Source of the DNA: Glossina fuscipes
Taxonomy: Eukaryota; Arthropoda; Insecta; Diptera; Glossinidae
Length of the DNA: 64,000 bases
Assembly: GCF_014805625.2 (NCBI RefSeq)
Contig: NW_023998569.1
Location: forward strand, 1,256,179-1,320,178
Direction of reading: 5' to 3'
In this document: positions 14,020 through 27,313 of the stretch, piece after piece
How positions within the stretch are numbered: the stretch's first letter is position 1
Layout of the letters: each line of letters begins with the position of its first letter
Position numbers and translations under genes: made by a program
The notes under the pieces: generated by a model
Databases searched by the model: none
Told to the model about the DNA's origin: nothing
The model's input: only the letters and a program-made list of their open reading frames with translations

Positions 14020-14690
14020 TTCAAAAACACTATAAAGTATGGATATTAAGCAAACAGGCTGAAATTCTGAATGGATTAAGGTTTGTGTGCCCATCTATGA
14101 GTCTGCATGCTGTTGACAATCTCTATGGTCGCAAAAATGAAGATATTGACTTCAAATATGATTGAAACATTGAAAGTTTCTACGCGCAGGTTGGTATTGA
14201 AAATGGGCCAAATAGGTCAGAGCAGAAGCCCGCAGTGAAGCATAAACTGAACGCAACTCCGTTTTTCTTAAGTTATACCGAAATTAATAAAGTTACCAGG
14301 CTGAAATTTTGCACATTTAATTTACTAAACACTACACTTTACGTGTAAAGACGGAAAGAAATCGGCAGCGCCCGCACAAACTTACATGTAGTTGAGCTTT
14401 ATTTTTTTCAATTTTTTGTTTAAATGCTTTTTTATCATAAGACAAACGAGACAATTAAAACTATTTTGCACATTCCTCAAATGAAAGTAATTTATCTGCC
14501 TACAAATGGGTTCATTATAAAATGAATATGGTGGACGCCGCGACCTGGTGGATTAATTTTTTCTTAATAATACCAGAGGCATGGGTATCAAATGAAAGAA
14601 CTTGGAGACTAGAATGCAAAAACATAGTGCTTGGTATGCGAGATTCGGCCCTGCGGAATATTACTTTCTTGCTTGTTATAATTATTATTA
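14020..14690 (+). repeat. Dispersed repeat family R2, copy 1
   Basis: Matches the reverse complement of about 58980-59520 over its length. Shared blocks are ggtattgaaaatgggccaaa, agcagaagcccgcagtgaag, gaatatggt-gac-c-gcga and tggtggattaattttttc. Also related to 57745-58140. Non-coding. Confidence 0.75.
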
Positions 14691-14825
14691 TTAATTTAGC
14701 CAGAACAATACAAGTTCAAATAGTCAAATGCTAATGCTTTAAGTCTAAAGGCGATATTGAAAACTCTGCTGCACTTGATATTTAAACACACGAGCATTGA
14801 GCTGTTAGTCACGATCCATTGCTTA
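14687..14825 (-). mobile_element. SINE-like repeat, copy 1
   Basis: Read on the minus strand, a tRNA B-box-like stretch (gtgtgtttaaatatcaag) leads into a body and a tail ctggctaaattaataataat. The same start and tail occur at 61917-62060. The tRNA origin is an inference from the B-box-like motif; no clear A box is visible. Confidence 0.45.
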
Positions 14826-14829
14826 CTCG

Positions 14830-16200
14830 ACCCCTCAAGGGTATAATTAGTCCGGTTCTAATCACAATTTCCTCTTCAGTTATATTTATGGTGTGGCGCT
14901 TAAGAATTTAGCTTAAAGTATGATATTATGCTTCTCTTATTGATGGCATACGATTTTCGTTTTACTTTATGTTAAAACATCGTAAGTATATATCGTCATA
15001 TATATCATATTATCATATATATATCAATAATTTATTGAAAACTCAATTCAATTTAGTATCGTATGCAAAAAATTCCACTGGCAATTTTATACAACTTTTT
15101 CTTGCTCGTTAAGATTTAATTATAAAATTTTTATATCTTGTATATCTGTTTAAACTGGTCTTTAATGATCGTAATTATAAGAAGCACTAATATGCTACCT
15201 TTTCGGTTATTCGGTTATTATTCGATTATTATTTGTGTTAGTTGGAGAAGTAAATGTAGACGTCGTTGTAGCTTCACTATTCCCCCGATTATAATAATCC
15301 ATTTGTTTCCATTTAAAAACTTTTATGACCCCATAGTTTGTGCCAAAGTAATCAGTGTACCTAGTATACTGAATATTAAAAACAACTTTGAGAGGATATT
15401 GCAAGTTGTAACGATGCACTTTCAATCGCTGGTAAACCGGCACTGAATATTTCTGTGATTCAATCCAAATATCCATAAATTTACGATTGCATTTGAATTA
15501 TAAAAATGTCTAAAGATTTATAAACTTCATAACGATGAGCACAGATTTAATTTTTTTTTCTTTTTATTTATTTTCTTGATTTCTTTGATAAGCAAATATT
15601 AATAAAACATTTATATATGTTTATATATGTAAACCAGTATAACAATAACTTTTTGACCATTCACTTTGTTTGTTTGCTCGTTATTTCATTTGGGACCTGA
15701 AAAAGTACGGACCATTCGTAGAGTACGTAATTCTTTTAGTTTTTTTGTTTTTATCCCCTCCTTAGTCATCCGATATAAAACACACAACTTTTCGTATATT
15801 TGTCTTTCTAGAAATAATAATTTGTGTGCATAAAACTATATATTTTTATAGAATACATTCACACTGAATCATAAATTGAAAATATTAATTTTGTTTGGGC
15901 TTAGTCCATCTCCTCAAGCAGTCTTAATTAAAAAAACAATTAAAAAAGTTTTTACATTTACTTGCACGTATATGATGGGTTACCCCTATTGGGCAACGTT
16001 ACCGTACGCCTGCCGGTATGGTGAGGTACCGATGTTTCCACTTTTCTATCGAACATTCACAACCATTACTCCCCCATAGACGAATTCTACAGGTTAAAAT
16101 AATAAAGCGTACATAACGGTTAAATTCGACGGTTTTGATCTTTCTCTACACAAAATAAGACTTCTGCGTTTAATATGATTGATTTATTTGGCGTGCGCTG
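14830..16200. other. No gene seen
   Basis: AT-rich DNA with TATA runs (14990-15030). Overlapping ORFs at 15138-15476 on both strands have no recognisable domain. Confidence 0.5.
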
Positions 16201-16209
16201 ACTGTAATC

Positions 16210-16385
16210 ATGGAGCTCACAAATTTCCTCTTCTTCCAAATTACTTTTGTTGTTTATTCGAAGAAATCTGCTGTCGAAGCCCACCAAACACTTTTAGAGG
16301 CTTATGATGATGCTGCTCCATCATATCTCAAATGTTGGTTTTGGTTCCAAAGATTTAAAAGTGGCGAAACGAATTGGCTGAAAAT
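16210..16385 (+). pseudogene. mariner transposase, N-terminal HTH fragment
   Basis: The reading frame contains KKSAVEAHQTLLEAYDDAAP followed by a tryptophan-rich WF-x-RFKSGE. This is the first helix-turn-helix of mariner-family transposases (usual form: K-x-A-x-EAH-x-x-L-x-EAYG-x-x-A-L ... WF-x-RFKSGD). Only about 55 residues remain. The catalytic DD34D domain is absent, and the sequence runs into unrelated R1-type repeat DNA. It cannot encode an active transposase. The family call is fairly safe because the spacing of EAH, EAYDDA and FQRFKSG is preserved. Confidence 0.75.
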
Positions 16386-16469
16386 GCCATTTTTGGGGAG
16401 TTGTTGCACGAGTTGTCCAGGGTATACTCTTGCAGCTCAAATGGTAAGTTTCGCCACACCCAGCGTATT

Positions 16470-16690
16470 CTCCATATATGGCGCCTTGTGCTTACCACTT
16501 GTCCAAATTGGTGCAGCATGGCTTGGCACGACACGCCCACAGTACAATATAAAATGAAAACATCTGTTTTCAAAAGAAAAGAAATGGGTATTGTGCTCGT
16601 CACTCATAAACTGCAACAATAAATATCTCCATATTTTATTTTAATATAAAGATGCTGGGCATAACAGATTCGGCCAAAGCCGAAAATATT
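16470..16690 (+). repeat. R1-type repeat 3' end with terminal hairpin
   Basis: Shares gctcgtcactcataaactgc and the ggcataacagattcgg end with the copy at 9.3-10.04 kb. It ends in the hairpin TTCGGCCAAAGCCGAA at 16669-16684. Confidence 0.6.
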
Positions 16691-16699
16691 TTCCTAACT

Positions 16700-18090
16700 T
16701 GTTACTACTCGTAATTTTAAATTTTCTTCTAATCTTTAGTATCTAAAAAAAAAAAATTAACGAACAAAACAGGCTTCAAGCTTTATTTTTTCCGCAACAT
16801 TTTGCGAGCCATGTCGATAAAAATTTTACGGGAGATTAACACGAATCGCATATAAAAAGAAACCACACGTATTACATGAGTGCCAAATAGAGCCGTATGT
16901 GATTAATTTAAAATAAATTTTATTTGGTACTTGCTTTTTCATGTTTCATTTATTCAGTTGTTTTGTTATATTTAATTTAAGCTTTTTTATTTTTTATTGT
17001 TATCAAGATCTTTCTACTCTATAACATTAATAATAGGAGACGTTCATCTAAAATTTGGTATAATTATTTCCCCAAAGTCATAATAAAGAATCGGCATAAG
17101 TCGTGTCTCAAAGATTTTTCTTAACGCGAAGATTAAAAGCAATATACTGAGAGTGCATAATTGAAGAATTGAGTGCATAAAAGAAGAGATCGTGAAGTAC
17201 AGTTTACGCATACATTGATTTAACACCAAATACACACACACGAATATTTTCACATAAAAGGTCAAAGTAAAAATGGATAAAATAAATCCTACAAACATAT
17301 ATACATACTGCACAATAAACTTTTTCTTAAATCTTACGTATATGAGATATTTACCTATACATTAATAAAATTTTTTATCAAAGTCATGAAAACGTTTGAA
17401 GGGAAATCGATTACATGACAAGCTCAATAATGTTCCAGCGATAACATTGATGTAGGATACTGCGAACAAAAAGTAAGACCAATATTCAAATTAAATTCCA
17501 CAGATATATCGAATTCGTAACACTATGACAGACATCTGTTTGAAATTTCATATCATAAGACTCATTAATGCTTCAGCTGCGCATGGTTCTATACGACAAA
17601 AAAATATTTTGGTCCGATTTTTACAACGTTGTTGAGCCAAGAAGTTGCATTAAATTTTGTTTGCGCAATATATTGAGAAGAGACTTGAATCTACGCATGT
17701 GGGCCGAAAACAACCGATCAATCGAGCGAATATTATACAAAAGGTGAGCCAAGATCGAAAAAAACCGAGCAAATTCTCAAATATTACCTTCAAAAATAAC
17801 CTTCGTAGATTTTGCAAATAGCCTTTCGTAGATTTCAAATGTAGTCTGCTTTTTTCCTCTCTTTTAATATATGCCTTCATATGCTTTGAATGATATTTTT
17901 CCCAAAAGAGAAGCGAAGATTTTGCACACATAAAATATCCCTAGCATACTGCAACCTCCACCGTAAACGATAAAAATAAAGTAATGGGAAAATATTTCGG
18001 ACAATTTATCTTTTGAGCAACGTAATAACAAACAAGCAAAACTATTGTAATAGGTCATGGCCCAAATTCGATTTCAATAGCGTTCGTCCT
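16700..18090. other. No gene seen
   Basis: No exon or domain recognised. The hydrophobic minus-strand frame at 17044-17313 is AT-driven, without family resemblance. Confidence 0.5.
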
Positions 18091-18099
18091 TGGGTCAAA

Positions 18100-18241
18100 G
18101 CACATCGTTATATACTTCGTTAAACCATCTCAAAAATTCCGACCTATAGTTTGAACACGAAAATGCATGGGCACATCGCTATATACTTCGTTGAAACATC
18201 TCAAAAATTCCGACCTATAGTTTGAACACGAAGATAAATGG
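18100..18241. repeat. 71-bp tandem duplication
   Basis: Two adjacent 71-bp units (18100-18170 and 18171-18241), both starting gcacatcg and containing ttccgacctatagtttgaac. They differ at only a few positions, so the duplication is recent. Confidence 0.95.
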
Positions 18242-18389
18242 GCTAAGGTTACATGAATACATGGACACACAAACCTAGCTGGGTTCAGAAAAGGATTCTC
18301 AAAGCAATCGTAGAAGTGGGCATATTTCGATTCCCTGTGGGTATTACATACCTATTCACCAAGTTAGTATACCCTTGTATAGGCTAGCA

Positions 18390-21300
18390 GTGGCATTGAA
18401 AAAGTGCATCGTTTGTAAGTCCCGGGATTCACACTAATAGATGTCATCATTAACAAAAAATCTCTATGATTTTAAGATTGTGCAAATTCCCATATCACGA
18501 CCATCAAATCCTTATATCATTTGAATGTTTACGGTTTTAGAGACCCTATTTTCAAAACAATGGAAAAATTGTTGTTTTTTTGTGATTAAATATTGCTATT
18601 TGAAGGAATAGGAGAAGGAATACCGCGCAGGTAAAGCGTTGCCATGAAAAGTGTTATGGCTCTTCCCATCAACAACTTGTTGATGGTTTGCTGATATTAA
18701 ACAAGGTCGTAGCGACACCAATGAGCCTCAACTCGAAGTATCCCCAAAAGCTGCGGTTTCACCATAAAACTTGGAAAAACTCTTAAAAATTATTTTCAAT
18801 AATCTGACATTAAAATTGTATTAGATAGCTGACATTCGAAAGACATCAAAAAGGAATATATTCGGTGTGGAGAAAACAAATTTGGGCTTTAGAAATCTGT
18901 TTCCTAAATGGAACCAATACATCATGCGTTAGCCTTGCCCCCAGCCATTATTATATGTTAACAAATCTTGAAAGAATGCTTGATGGAAACATTTGGAATA
19001 AATGATTAGGGCATTCATCTGAGGCATCGAAGTCTTAGAAAAGGGTTCTGATAATTGCAGTATTCCTAAAGAAATGTTTGTTGATCAATAAAGTCGATTT
19101 GAAAATACTACCAAGAGCAAACGAGCGAAGAACTGTATAACAAAAGTTAGATAAGTCCCAAAAAGACAATCTCAGACGGAAGACGGATATATATACATAT
19201 TATTTCTTATTTATTTATTTATTTCATTAATTAAATTCCGCTACGGAATAAATCATTAGTCGATTTTAAGCTACAAAATAACTTAAAATGTAGTATGGAG
19301 AAGAAAAAAAATAAAGAAAAATACACAAAGATTAACATATAATATACACCTGAACTCAACTAAGCCCTAAATTGAGATACAGGAATGTATATTGATGAGT
19401 GAATATGTGCTTATTTATGCACTACTTATGATAATAAATGAGAAAAAGGGAATATTTTGATTTTATTTAGCTGTTTTTAACAATATAATACTTTTAATCT
19501 GATTAACGAACAAAACGGACAGGTCAAGTAAGTGAAAATTATCGTTGAACAGTTTGCACGCTACCTGAAACGGATTGAAGAACTCATAAATGGTTCAGCT
19601 TGTGGTAGTTGCCAGAGTGAAAAGTGTCTTTAGACCCTATTGGGGATGTGAATGTTAATAACTGCTAATAAAAAAGGCGAATATACAGCTTCTCTTATTA
19701 GATTAAGGACGAAGGTTACAGCCAACACTTCACGCCTTCTTTCAAGGCTAGGAAAATCAATGAGCTTCACTCTATTATTCTAAGCTGCAAGTGATGAAAG
19801 AGGCTGGGCATTATATACGTATTATATGAATTATTATATGTATTATATGTGTACATATGTGCGTATATTATAGAATTTCTGCTAATTATCTTCAACTGTT
19901 TCAAACAAGATGATGCAGCAAATGCAAATTATAAAAATTTATAGGGCATAGTAAATAAACCGTCTAAAATTCTTTCCTTCACTTATATGCTCAATAATCG
20001 ATATCAGAAAATCATTTCAAAGGCATCGACTCGTTCGACTTTAACCAGGCCCACAGAAAATAATGAATGCATTTCCAATCACTGTAGTTGTAAACACATA
20101 TAAATCGAAACGTTAAAGCGTACTCATCGCTGCCGATAAATGAATAAATAGCAGATGATGATGGTGACTACTTAGCGATTTTCGATTGAAACTCATCATT
20201 GCAATAACAACAACAGCAACAAGAATTTTACACAAGAAAAAAATCATTTTCCACTGCTGCCCATATCGCCCGATTCTTCACTCTATGTAATAGTTGTTCT
20301 TTTATCTGACATTCCTTTTCATTTTTGTATATACATATATGTATATATATATTTAGGTCCTCTTGTATATATAAGTGATCCTAAAACGTGATTGAAAAAC
20401 ATATGGAGACGTTTTGTTGGTTTGCCTCAGCGCTTATATACGTATAGATTATACCTTCGCGTTTTCGTAACGACCAGTTAAGTCATTGACATACGTTCAC
20501 GTTCATTGGCCTTTTAGTTGAATGGCTAGATATGCTTAAGTATTTGGCTGGCATAAAAATAACAGGTAACGGTATTTCAAAAATATGCGCAAATAAGTTG
20601 TTGACTTCACATTCCATTTTGTGAGGAAGTGTGTGTATTTATTTTCCTCAAATGTAGCTGCAAAATACTGTAAATATATATATAAACTTTCATGCAACAT
20701 GTACTGCCTGACTTAACAATACTACGCAGGAACACAGAATCAATTAACGAAGACTTATACACAATACATACATGTATAAGAGTAAATTCGTTTAGCAATT
20801 TCTGAATAATGAAAGAGCCCCTTTTCTTGCTTCCCGACTATTTGCTTTGCTGCTCGGCGACCTGTGAGTAACTTATCGATGGAGTTCTTTAAAATGTTTT
20901 CTTTTTTTTACAATCGTAGTGTGTTGAAAACGCTGCAATCTCTAAAACATTTTGTGTATAAGTTTGAGAATATGAAACATATTCTTTTTTTTTTTCAAGA
21001 AAAAATCTTCCTGTTTCCGCCTATTGCTGCAAAATGAGACCTTGTTCAAATTGGAAACTGCGTATAGTTTTTTGGAATAACGATTGTCGGTCGATTCTTA
21101 CTTCAAAATAGAAACAAACAGATGGAAATAAATCCCAATCAATATGATATAAATAAACTTCCCTTTTCAGCACGGAGAAATTTTCAAAATATATTACAGC
21201 TTTGCAGTGCGCTTGAACGTACGTGGTCGTGTACATCATCGAAGAAAACATAGCGAGAAGTCCCTTTAAAACTTATTCAATCAATTTTTTACTTCCCTTA

Positions 21301-21480
21301 AACATGTGCGTAGTAATAATTTGTGTTCACTTATTTGCTACATACTTTTGTGCCAATTACAGATCTCTGCATGCTGCATTATTTGTCTCAAAATTAGGGG
21401 CATACCGACTTCGTCAGTTCCTTTGTAACATATGTAAGTATATTGTTAAAAGTTTATATATATAGAGGATCAGATTAGGT
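18390..21480. other. No gene seen
   Basis: AT-rich, with tandem TTTAT (19200-19230) and TATA (20325-20380) runs. No exon, domain or long repeat recognised. Confidence 0.5.
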
Positions 21481-21489
21481 TCCTTCTGA

Positions 21490-21765
21490 CTGGCTTTTCA
21501 AGCCGGTTTTCGACGCTTGTTTCTGCGCCTTATAAAGGCATTGGAAAAAAAAATTTTTTTGATACACTATTGGCTAGGCTTGGTCACTGCTTCTCATGTA
21601 CGTGACATTACACAGACGCACGGACACACAGACCCACAGATAGAGCAACGGATAAACCGACATGCTTTAATCGATTTGGAATTTGGAGCTGATCTACAAT
21701 ATATCTATTTTGTGAGGACTCTGATGCTTCATTATTGTCGTTGCAAATCGGTATAAGCATAAAGG
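21490..21765 (+). repeat. Dispersed repeat R1, partial copy
   Basis: Aligns with the second half of the 2250-3140 and 23885-24765 copies: cgcttgtttctgcgccttat, gatacactattggctaggc, acattacacagacg, gatctacaatatat, then a GCGTTGCAAAC-like end. Confidence 0.6.
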
Positions 21766-21789
21766 ATAATATAACAAACAGAAATATGA

Positions 21790-23880
21790 GATAATTGTGT
21801 AAGAAGCCATGAAGATTAATTCACAGGCGAGCATTACCCCTCATTGATATAAAAAATGGGACACTAGTGTGAGGACAGTAGAGGTTAAGAAGACAGAAGT
21901 AGTTTTCCTGCTACTTAGTAAAATATCGACAAAAGCGCATTAATTGTATGAGTAGAAAATCCGTGTAGACCCATGAAGCGTAGAGTACTATGAGGAAGAA
22001 TGATTTTTAGATAGTGCCCACCATTAGCTTCCAATTTTCAGATCTTTTAGTAACGCCACAAGTAAAATTCAGATTTTCCATTGTTTCGCAAAAACAAAAG
22101 TAATGTCGCATGGATTCGCCAATAGTGGCGACATCTATATGTCATTGGGTAACATGTTAACCCCAGGACGGATTACCTTGTAACGCACCCTCCTCAAAAT
22201 GTTAATATTTCCAATGTATAATTAGATTTAAATTATGTAGATCCATACTTAAGACAAAGTTCTTTTTTTGCAACAAGTTTTTGTCTTTTAAATATATTTT
22301 ATACATTTTATGTGAAATACGCCTAAAAAAATTATTTTAAGAAACACTCAATTTATTCTTGAAATTCTTGAATACCAATGTCTGCGAAATTTGTCCATGT
22401 CGAGGACTTACGTCGACGTTCTTGCACAGTGCTCCAGGTTAGTTATATAAATATAGTCAGGATTGCATGAAGTTAAAATGTTAAACTTATTAACTTCACA
22501 TAAGTAAATGTGTATGTGGTCAAGTTAAAATGTGAGAGTGTGAGATTAAGATTTCTTGTCGAAACGAAAAGAGGGCCAGCGCATGTTCTTCTTTGCTTAG
22601 GAGAAAATTAATGCACATATCTTAACTTTGCATGTAAATATATATTTAAATATTGTCAATTCAAAGTCTGTAGACGACGGCACAAACAACCATATACTTG
22701 TTTGTTATATTGCGGATAGTAAGAGAATGCGATAGTGGAGTGAAATTTTCATATAATTTGCTAAGAAAGGTTTTCCTCGCATTTTATTTCAACCTGACAA
22801 CTCCTCATTTGCATGTGTATGCAAATACGTATGCCTTCGTACGTGCTTACATCTTCAACTTTGATTCTTGGACTGATTGTAAAATGACATAACACACTTT
22901 TTGCTGAATAGTGTAAATGTTTTCCCTGTTGGTTTTTTGTTGGTGACTTTGCTGACACAATTTGTTGTTATTGTTATCGTTGCGAATATTATATGCTTTG
23001 ATATATATAAGTATATATGCTTTCTGGCTGAGCAATAGTTGCTATGTTGGGAGGTTCTGAGTGGCGTTTCAACTGATGACTGACTATAGTGTTTGACTGT
23101 GGGTTTTTAACGCCTCACAAAGTTTTTTTGAAACATATTTCTACAAATTTATACATATCTATGTGTGAACTTATATTTATATATATAAATATATATATCT
23201 ACATGTTATATATATATATATATGTAAAGGTGTGCATGTATATTTTAACAAAGCGTAACTTTTATAGCTTTTGCGAGTGATATGCATGTATGCATGCACT
23301 TCTTGTTGCTATTGTAGGATTTGGGTTTGCTGTTGCCGTTGTCGTTGGTTTTGTTGTTAGTATTCTGTTGTATTCAGTTGTTGGATGCAGACGTAATGCA
23401 TTATGCTTTTCTTTTAGTCTTTTTTATTTTTTTTTAACAGAATTTTGAACGAAATAGTAATGTAAGTGTTTACGTGCAGTTAAATCATTTGACTGCCGTA
23501 GTCATGCTGATCCCCTAGTAATTTATATATTTTATTGTTAATAAATAAAATAAATTATTTTTTTAAAAATAAAATTAAATAAAAAAAAAGTCAAAAACAA
23601 CAACACCAACAAACTGTGTAGAATGTCACGCTCGAGCATTATAAACTAAAATAATGTATGAAAACATACATGTTTACCCGTGTGAACGAATGCATGAATA
23701 CATGAAACATGGACATAAAGCGCTCATCTACGTAGGGATAGATACACTAAAAAATGTTCGTGCGTATGAATGTAGGCAGTGTATTTTATTAAATTACATT
23801 AAAAAAAAAAATGTTATGCATTTTAAATGCCAATAAAAAGCATACAAAATTGTTAACAGCTTTTGCAAACAAAAACAAGT
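21790..23880. other. No gene seen
   Basis: AT-rich, with a long TATATA/ATATAC run (23160-23230). No recognisable coding exon. Confidence 0.5.
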
Positions 23881-23884
23881 AAGA

Positions 23885-24765
23885 AAATTAAATTCGGTCA
23901 GGACCGAATCTTTTATACCCATCACCGTTATTCTAAAAAGGACAGAAGAAGTAAAAGAACATAATTTTTATGCTCTATAATATAGAGCCAGCGCAGCTGA
24001 TTTTTTCTATTTTTAAAATAAAAGTTTTTGTCGTAAGGGCATGTGGACATTGTAGGCGTGCCCTTTGAAAAGTTTAGGTCAATTTGAAATTGTTTTGCAA
24101 AATTTGTAGTTCATATCTTCGTTTTCGCTAATGGGAGAACGTTTACCACAAACACTACAAAGTTTCGCAAACAGAAAGATGGACAAACGAATAGGCGGAC
24201 GCGTTTAAATGCACTCCAAATTTGAAAGTGGCCAAGAATTTATAGGCTTTTTGAAGTTTGTTTCTGCGCGTTATAAAGGTATTGAAACAACAATTACATT
24301 TTGATACACTGTGATATTGGGTAGGCGTGATCAATTTTTTTCCTTGTTTGTACACAATTGCTACAGCATCGCCCACAGATTTTCAAGTTTTCAAAATTTT
24401 GTACACTTTGTACAGATTAATGAGTAATGAGCAAAAAACCAATTTTATCATTCGTTCTTAAAAACGGGGGTGTTCTCAGTTTACGTGGTGCAGTGGCCGT
24501 GTTCTTCGACCGATTTGTCCAATTTGCAATACAACGTTGCGTGCAAGAACTTTCAACATTTCTGTCAAATTTGAAATCGATAGCTTCATTTTTGCGGCCG
24601 GGAGAATGTTTACAAACAAAAGGACATGCTTAAATCGAAGCTTAGAATTAGAATTAGAATTTGATTCTGATCAAGAGTATATATCCTTTGCGGGGGCTTT
24701 CATGGTTCCGCCTGGGCGTTGCAAACGTTTTGACAAAATGAATATACCCCTCATCCTTCGATGAC
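23885..24765 (+). repeat. Dispersed repeat R1, longest copy, hairpin at start
   Basis: Begins with the hairpin TTCGGTCAGGACCGAA (23893-23908) followed by tcttttatacccatcacc. It then aligns with 2250-3140 to about 24760. This copy lacks the LINE tail that splits the 2.7-kb copy and so gives the empty site. Confidence 0.75.
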
Positions 24766-25084
24766 ATGTATAAAAAGAAAGAAAGTGAATAAATCCTACC
24801 ACCAAGCGTGCATTAGGGTTTGGAAATTCTAGAGCAGCCTGTATCGGAATTTTATAAATGTATCACGTCACAAGAATATGCAGTTAACTTGGACCTCTTT
24901 GAACGGCCCTTTGCACTTCGTTCATTAATTTTTTTTTTGTTTTTAAGTAGCAAAAGATAAGAAACAAACAAACTAAACAAATTTTGAGGAAAACATTGAC
25001 ATGACAACAAAAGAGTCGCTCTTGATTTCTTGGTCAAATCTAAGGAGACAAATACAGACTAACTCTTTGAATTATTTTCAATTG

Positions 25085-25740
25085 TAAGCAAATACAGGCG
25101 CTTACTCTCAGATATGACCAAGCAAGTAAACTCTAAGAGATTTGTGACAGCGGATCTTCTTTTTCGAAAGCCATGCTGGAGTGGAGAAAGATTTGATAGC
25201 AAAAGCTAAATGCTGAGTAACAATTCGCTCAAACAAATTGGGTAAGACACTGAACTCGGCGATGCCTCTATAGTTCTCAACGCGATGTCTATTTACATAT
25301 TTGGGAATTGGAATAAGGAGATTGCTTTTTCAACACAAAGGGAAGACTGAACTGGACTGATTAAAGACCATTGAATCAGGTTATCACCACATAGCTCCTC
25401 AGAGCATGATTTACGTATAAATGATCGAATGCCATTAGGTCCAGGCGCACAATTATACTTTAAAGATCTCAGGCCATCTACCACGCCATTTTTTAAGATA
25501 ACCAGGTTAGGAATCAAAACCGCGTTAGTTATCGGATATGGGTAGTTTACAGTTATCGAATCGAAATTAGCAGTTGAAAAATTCCGTCGGTTATGTTCAG
25601 CAAAAAGATTTGAGATTGAGGGATATATGAAGATTTTTCTTTTGGAGCTGATAAACTTAAAAAAATAGTTAGGATTAACAAGCAGTGAGGATTTTGTCAA
25701 CTGAAGGATTTGCAGTTATATTGGTGGTTGAGGTAATTAA
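25085..25740 (-). mobile_element. LINE fragment: RT finger/palm start
   Basis: The open frame at 25293-25700 (135 residues) contains ILKNGVVDGLRSLKYNCAPG followed by PNGIRSFI, the start of a CR1/Jockey-type RT domain. Directly below it, in another frame (25200-25300), come LIPIPK, the NYRGIAEFSVLPNLFERIV-type motif and AIKSFSTPAWLSKK. Stops and a frame change make it a pseudogene. It may belong to the same family as the copies at 0.6-2.0 and 27.7-29.0 kb, but it covers the upstream part of the domain, so overlap cannot confirm this. Confidence 0.75.
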
Positions 25741-25789
25741 ATGTGTGACTTACAACAGAAATAGTCGTAAGTCGTAAGTAGAACCACTT

Positions 25790-26345
25790 TTCATAAATTT
25801 TTTGAAAAATTTGTTTTTCGTATTTCTATAATATTGCGATCGATTCAAACTCACTTTCTTATCGAATTTAACCGAGTTTGTTTCAAGATAACTTCATGGA
25901 ATTTGTTACGCTGATATATTTTCGTCAAGGAACGAACGCTATTAGCAATCGAATGGATCGGACTACTTTTTGGACCACTTCTAATATAACGGCTTATTTT
26001 CAAAATTCGTGTTATGGACAATCTTTTTCAGCGAAGTAGTGTACAGTATCTAATATGGAGCTGTGGCCTAATACAGTGTTCTTTTTGGGTGTTTTTCTTT
26101 AATTTAGTTGCCGAGTAATTTGTTAGGGTATTCCACGGACTGCTTTTCACCTACCGGATTCTTCGCTATCTGGGCCTTAAATTCATTTATAGTCCAGTTG
26201 GTTAAACACAAAATATACATAGACAGGCAAACGGACACAAAGCCTAGATCGATTCAGAAAGTAGTTCTGAATACCTTGGTATAATAAAAGAGGACTCTAC
26301 CCCAAATCCTTCTGCGTATTTCATACCACAAGTGGTATAGGTTAT
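25790..26345. repeat. Degenerate R1-related repeat
   Basis: Contains aggcaaacggacacaaagcc, the cgattcagaaagtagttct block and ataccacaagtggtatagg. Comparable blocks occur at 3270-3390 and 18250-18380. Weak similarity only. Confidence 0.4.
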
Positions 26346-27313
26346 AAAGATATAATAATAATTGTGTTGTAAAGAATTTCAAGGGAAGAATATTATAAAT
26401 ACTATTACAAAATAATGCAGATCCGTCCCGTCTTTACGATTTACGCTGCGGTATATGTGCTCTAGCAGATATTTATAATTTTTTTTTTAGCGTTAAATAT
26501 GATGTATGTGTCAATAATACGCCATTTTTCACATTCAATTCGAAAAAGAGTACTATTGCAAGGGTGCTTTTGATGATAATTAAGCATTGGCAGTTATAAA
26601 TGAAATTCGTCCAAGCTTCCATAGTGACTGTGAAATTCGTAATTTGTGTACTTTGAAGGCAAAAACCAACAAGGACGTAAAAGATTAACTAAAACAACAA
26701 TAAATTAAAATTAATTTAACGATAAGACTATAAGGAGACTAAATACGCCCGGGCAAATATTGCAAAATCAGTAAAAAAAACTCTTGGAAAAATTAGATAA
26801 GAAGACGTATTCCTACAAGCTAAAAATATTGCATCTTCTATTTACCGTTGTTTACTACTTTTTACCATTTGCCCTAATGAATGGCTTTTGAGTGGGCTGA
26901 AAATCATTTCTGTTCTTATGACGATGCCAAAAATGAACTATTTAACAGAAAGCCTTAAAAGCAAGTTTTTCTCTCAAACAGAAATCATATATTGCCAAAA
27001 ACAAAAAAAAAAAAAAAACATAAAAAAATGAACAACGATGAACAGTTCCTTGATTAAAATACCACATTCTGTATTTTTTAAATAAACGCATAATTTTATT
27101 AATAACAAGTCCTTTAAACCTCCAACTGCAACTAATACCACATGGGGTTATACAAACCATCGCCGTTGCTTGTAGCACTAATATACAGTACGGGTTTGTA
27201 TGTGAAAATTATTTACTTTTAAAGTGGTAAAGCGCCCCACAATGTTGTTCTTCCAAAAGAAGATCTCCAATTTTTCTCGGTAAAGGTGTAACTCCAATTG
27301 AGGATATGACTCC

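Noticed and set aside
16355..16622. Overlapping frames after the mariner fragment
   Set aside because: They lie in R1-type repeat DNA shared with other copies and do not continue the transposase.
17044..17313. Hydrophobic 89-residue frame like a membrane protein
   Set aside because: Hydrophobicity follows from T-rich DNA; no family pattern and no supporting neighbours.
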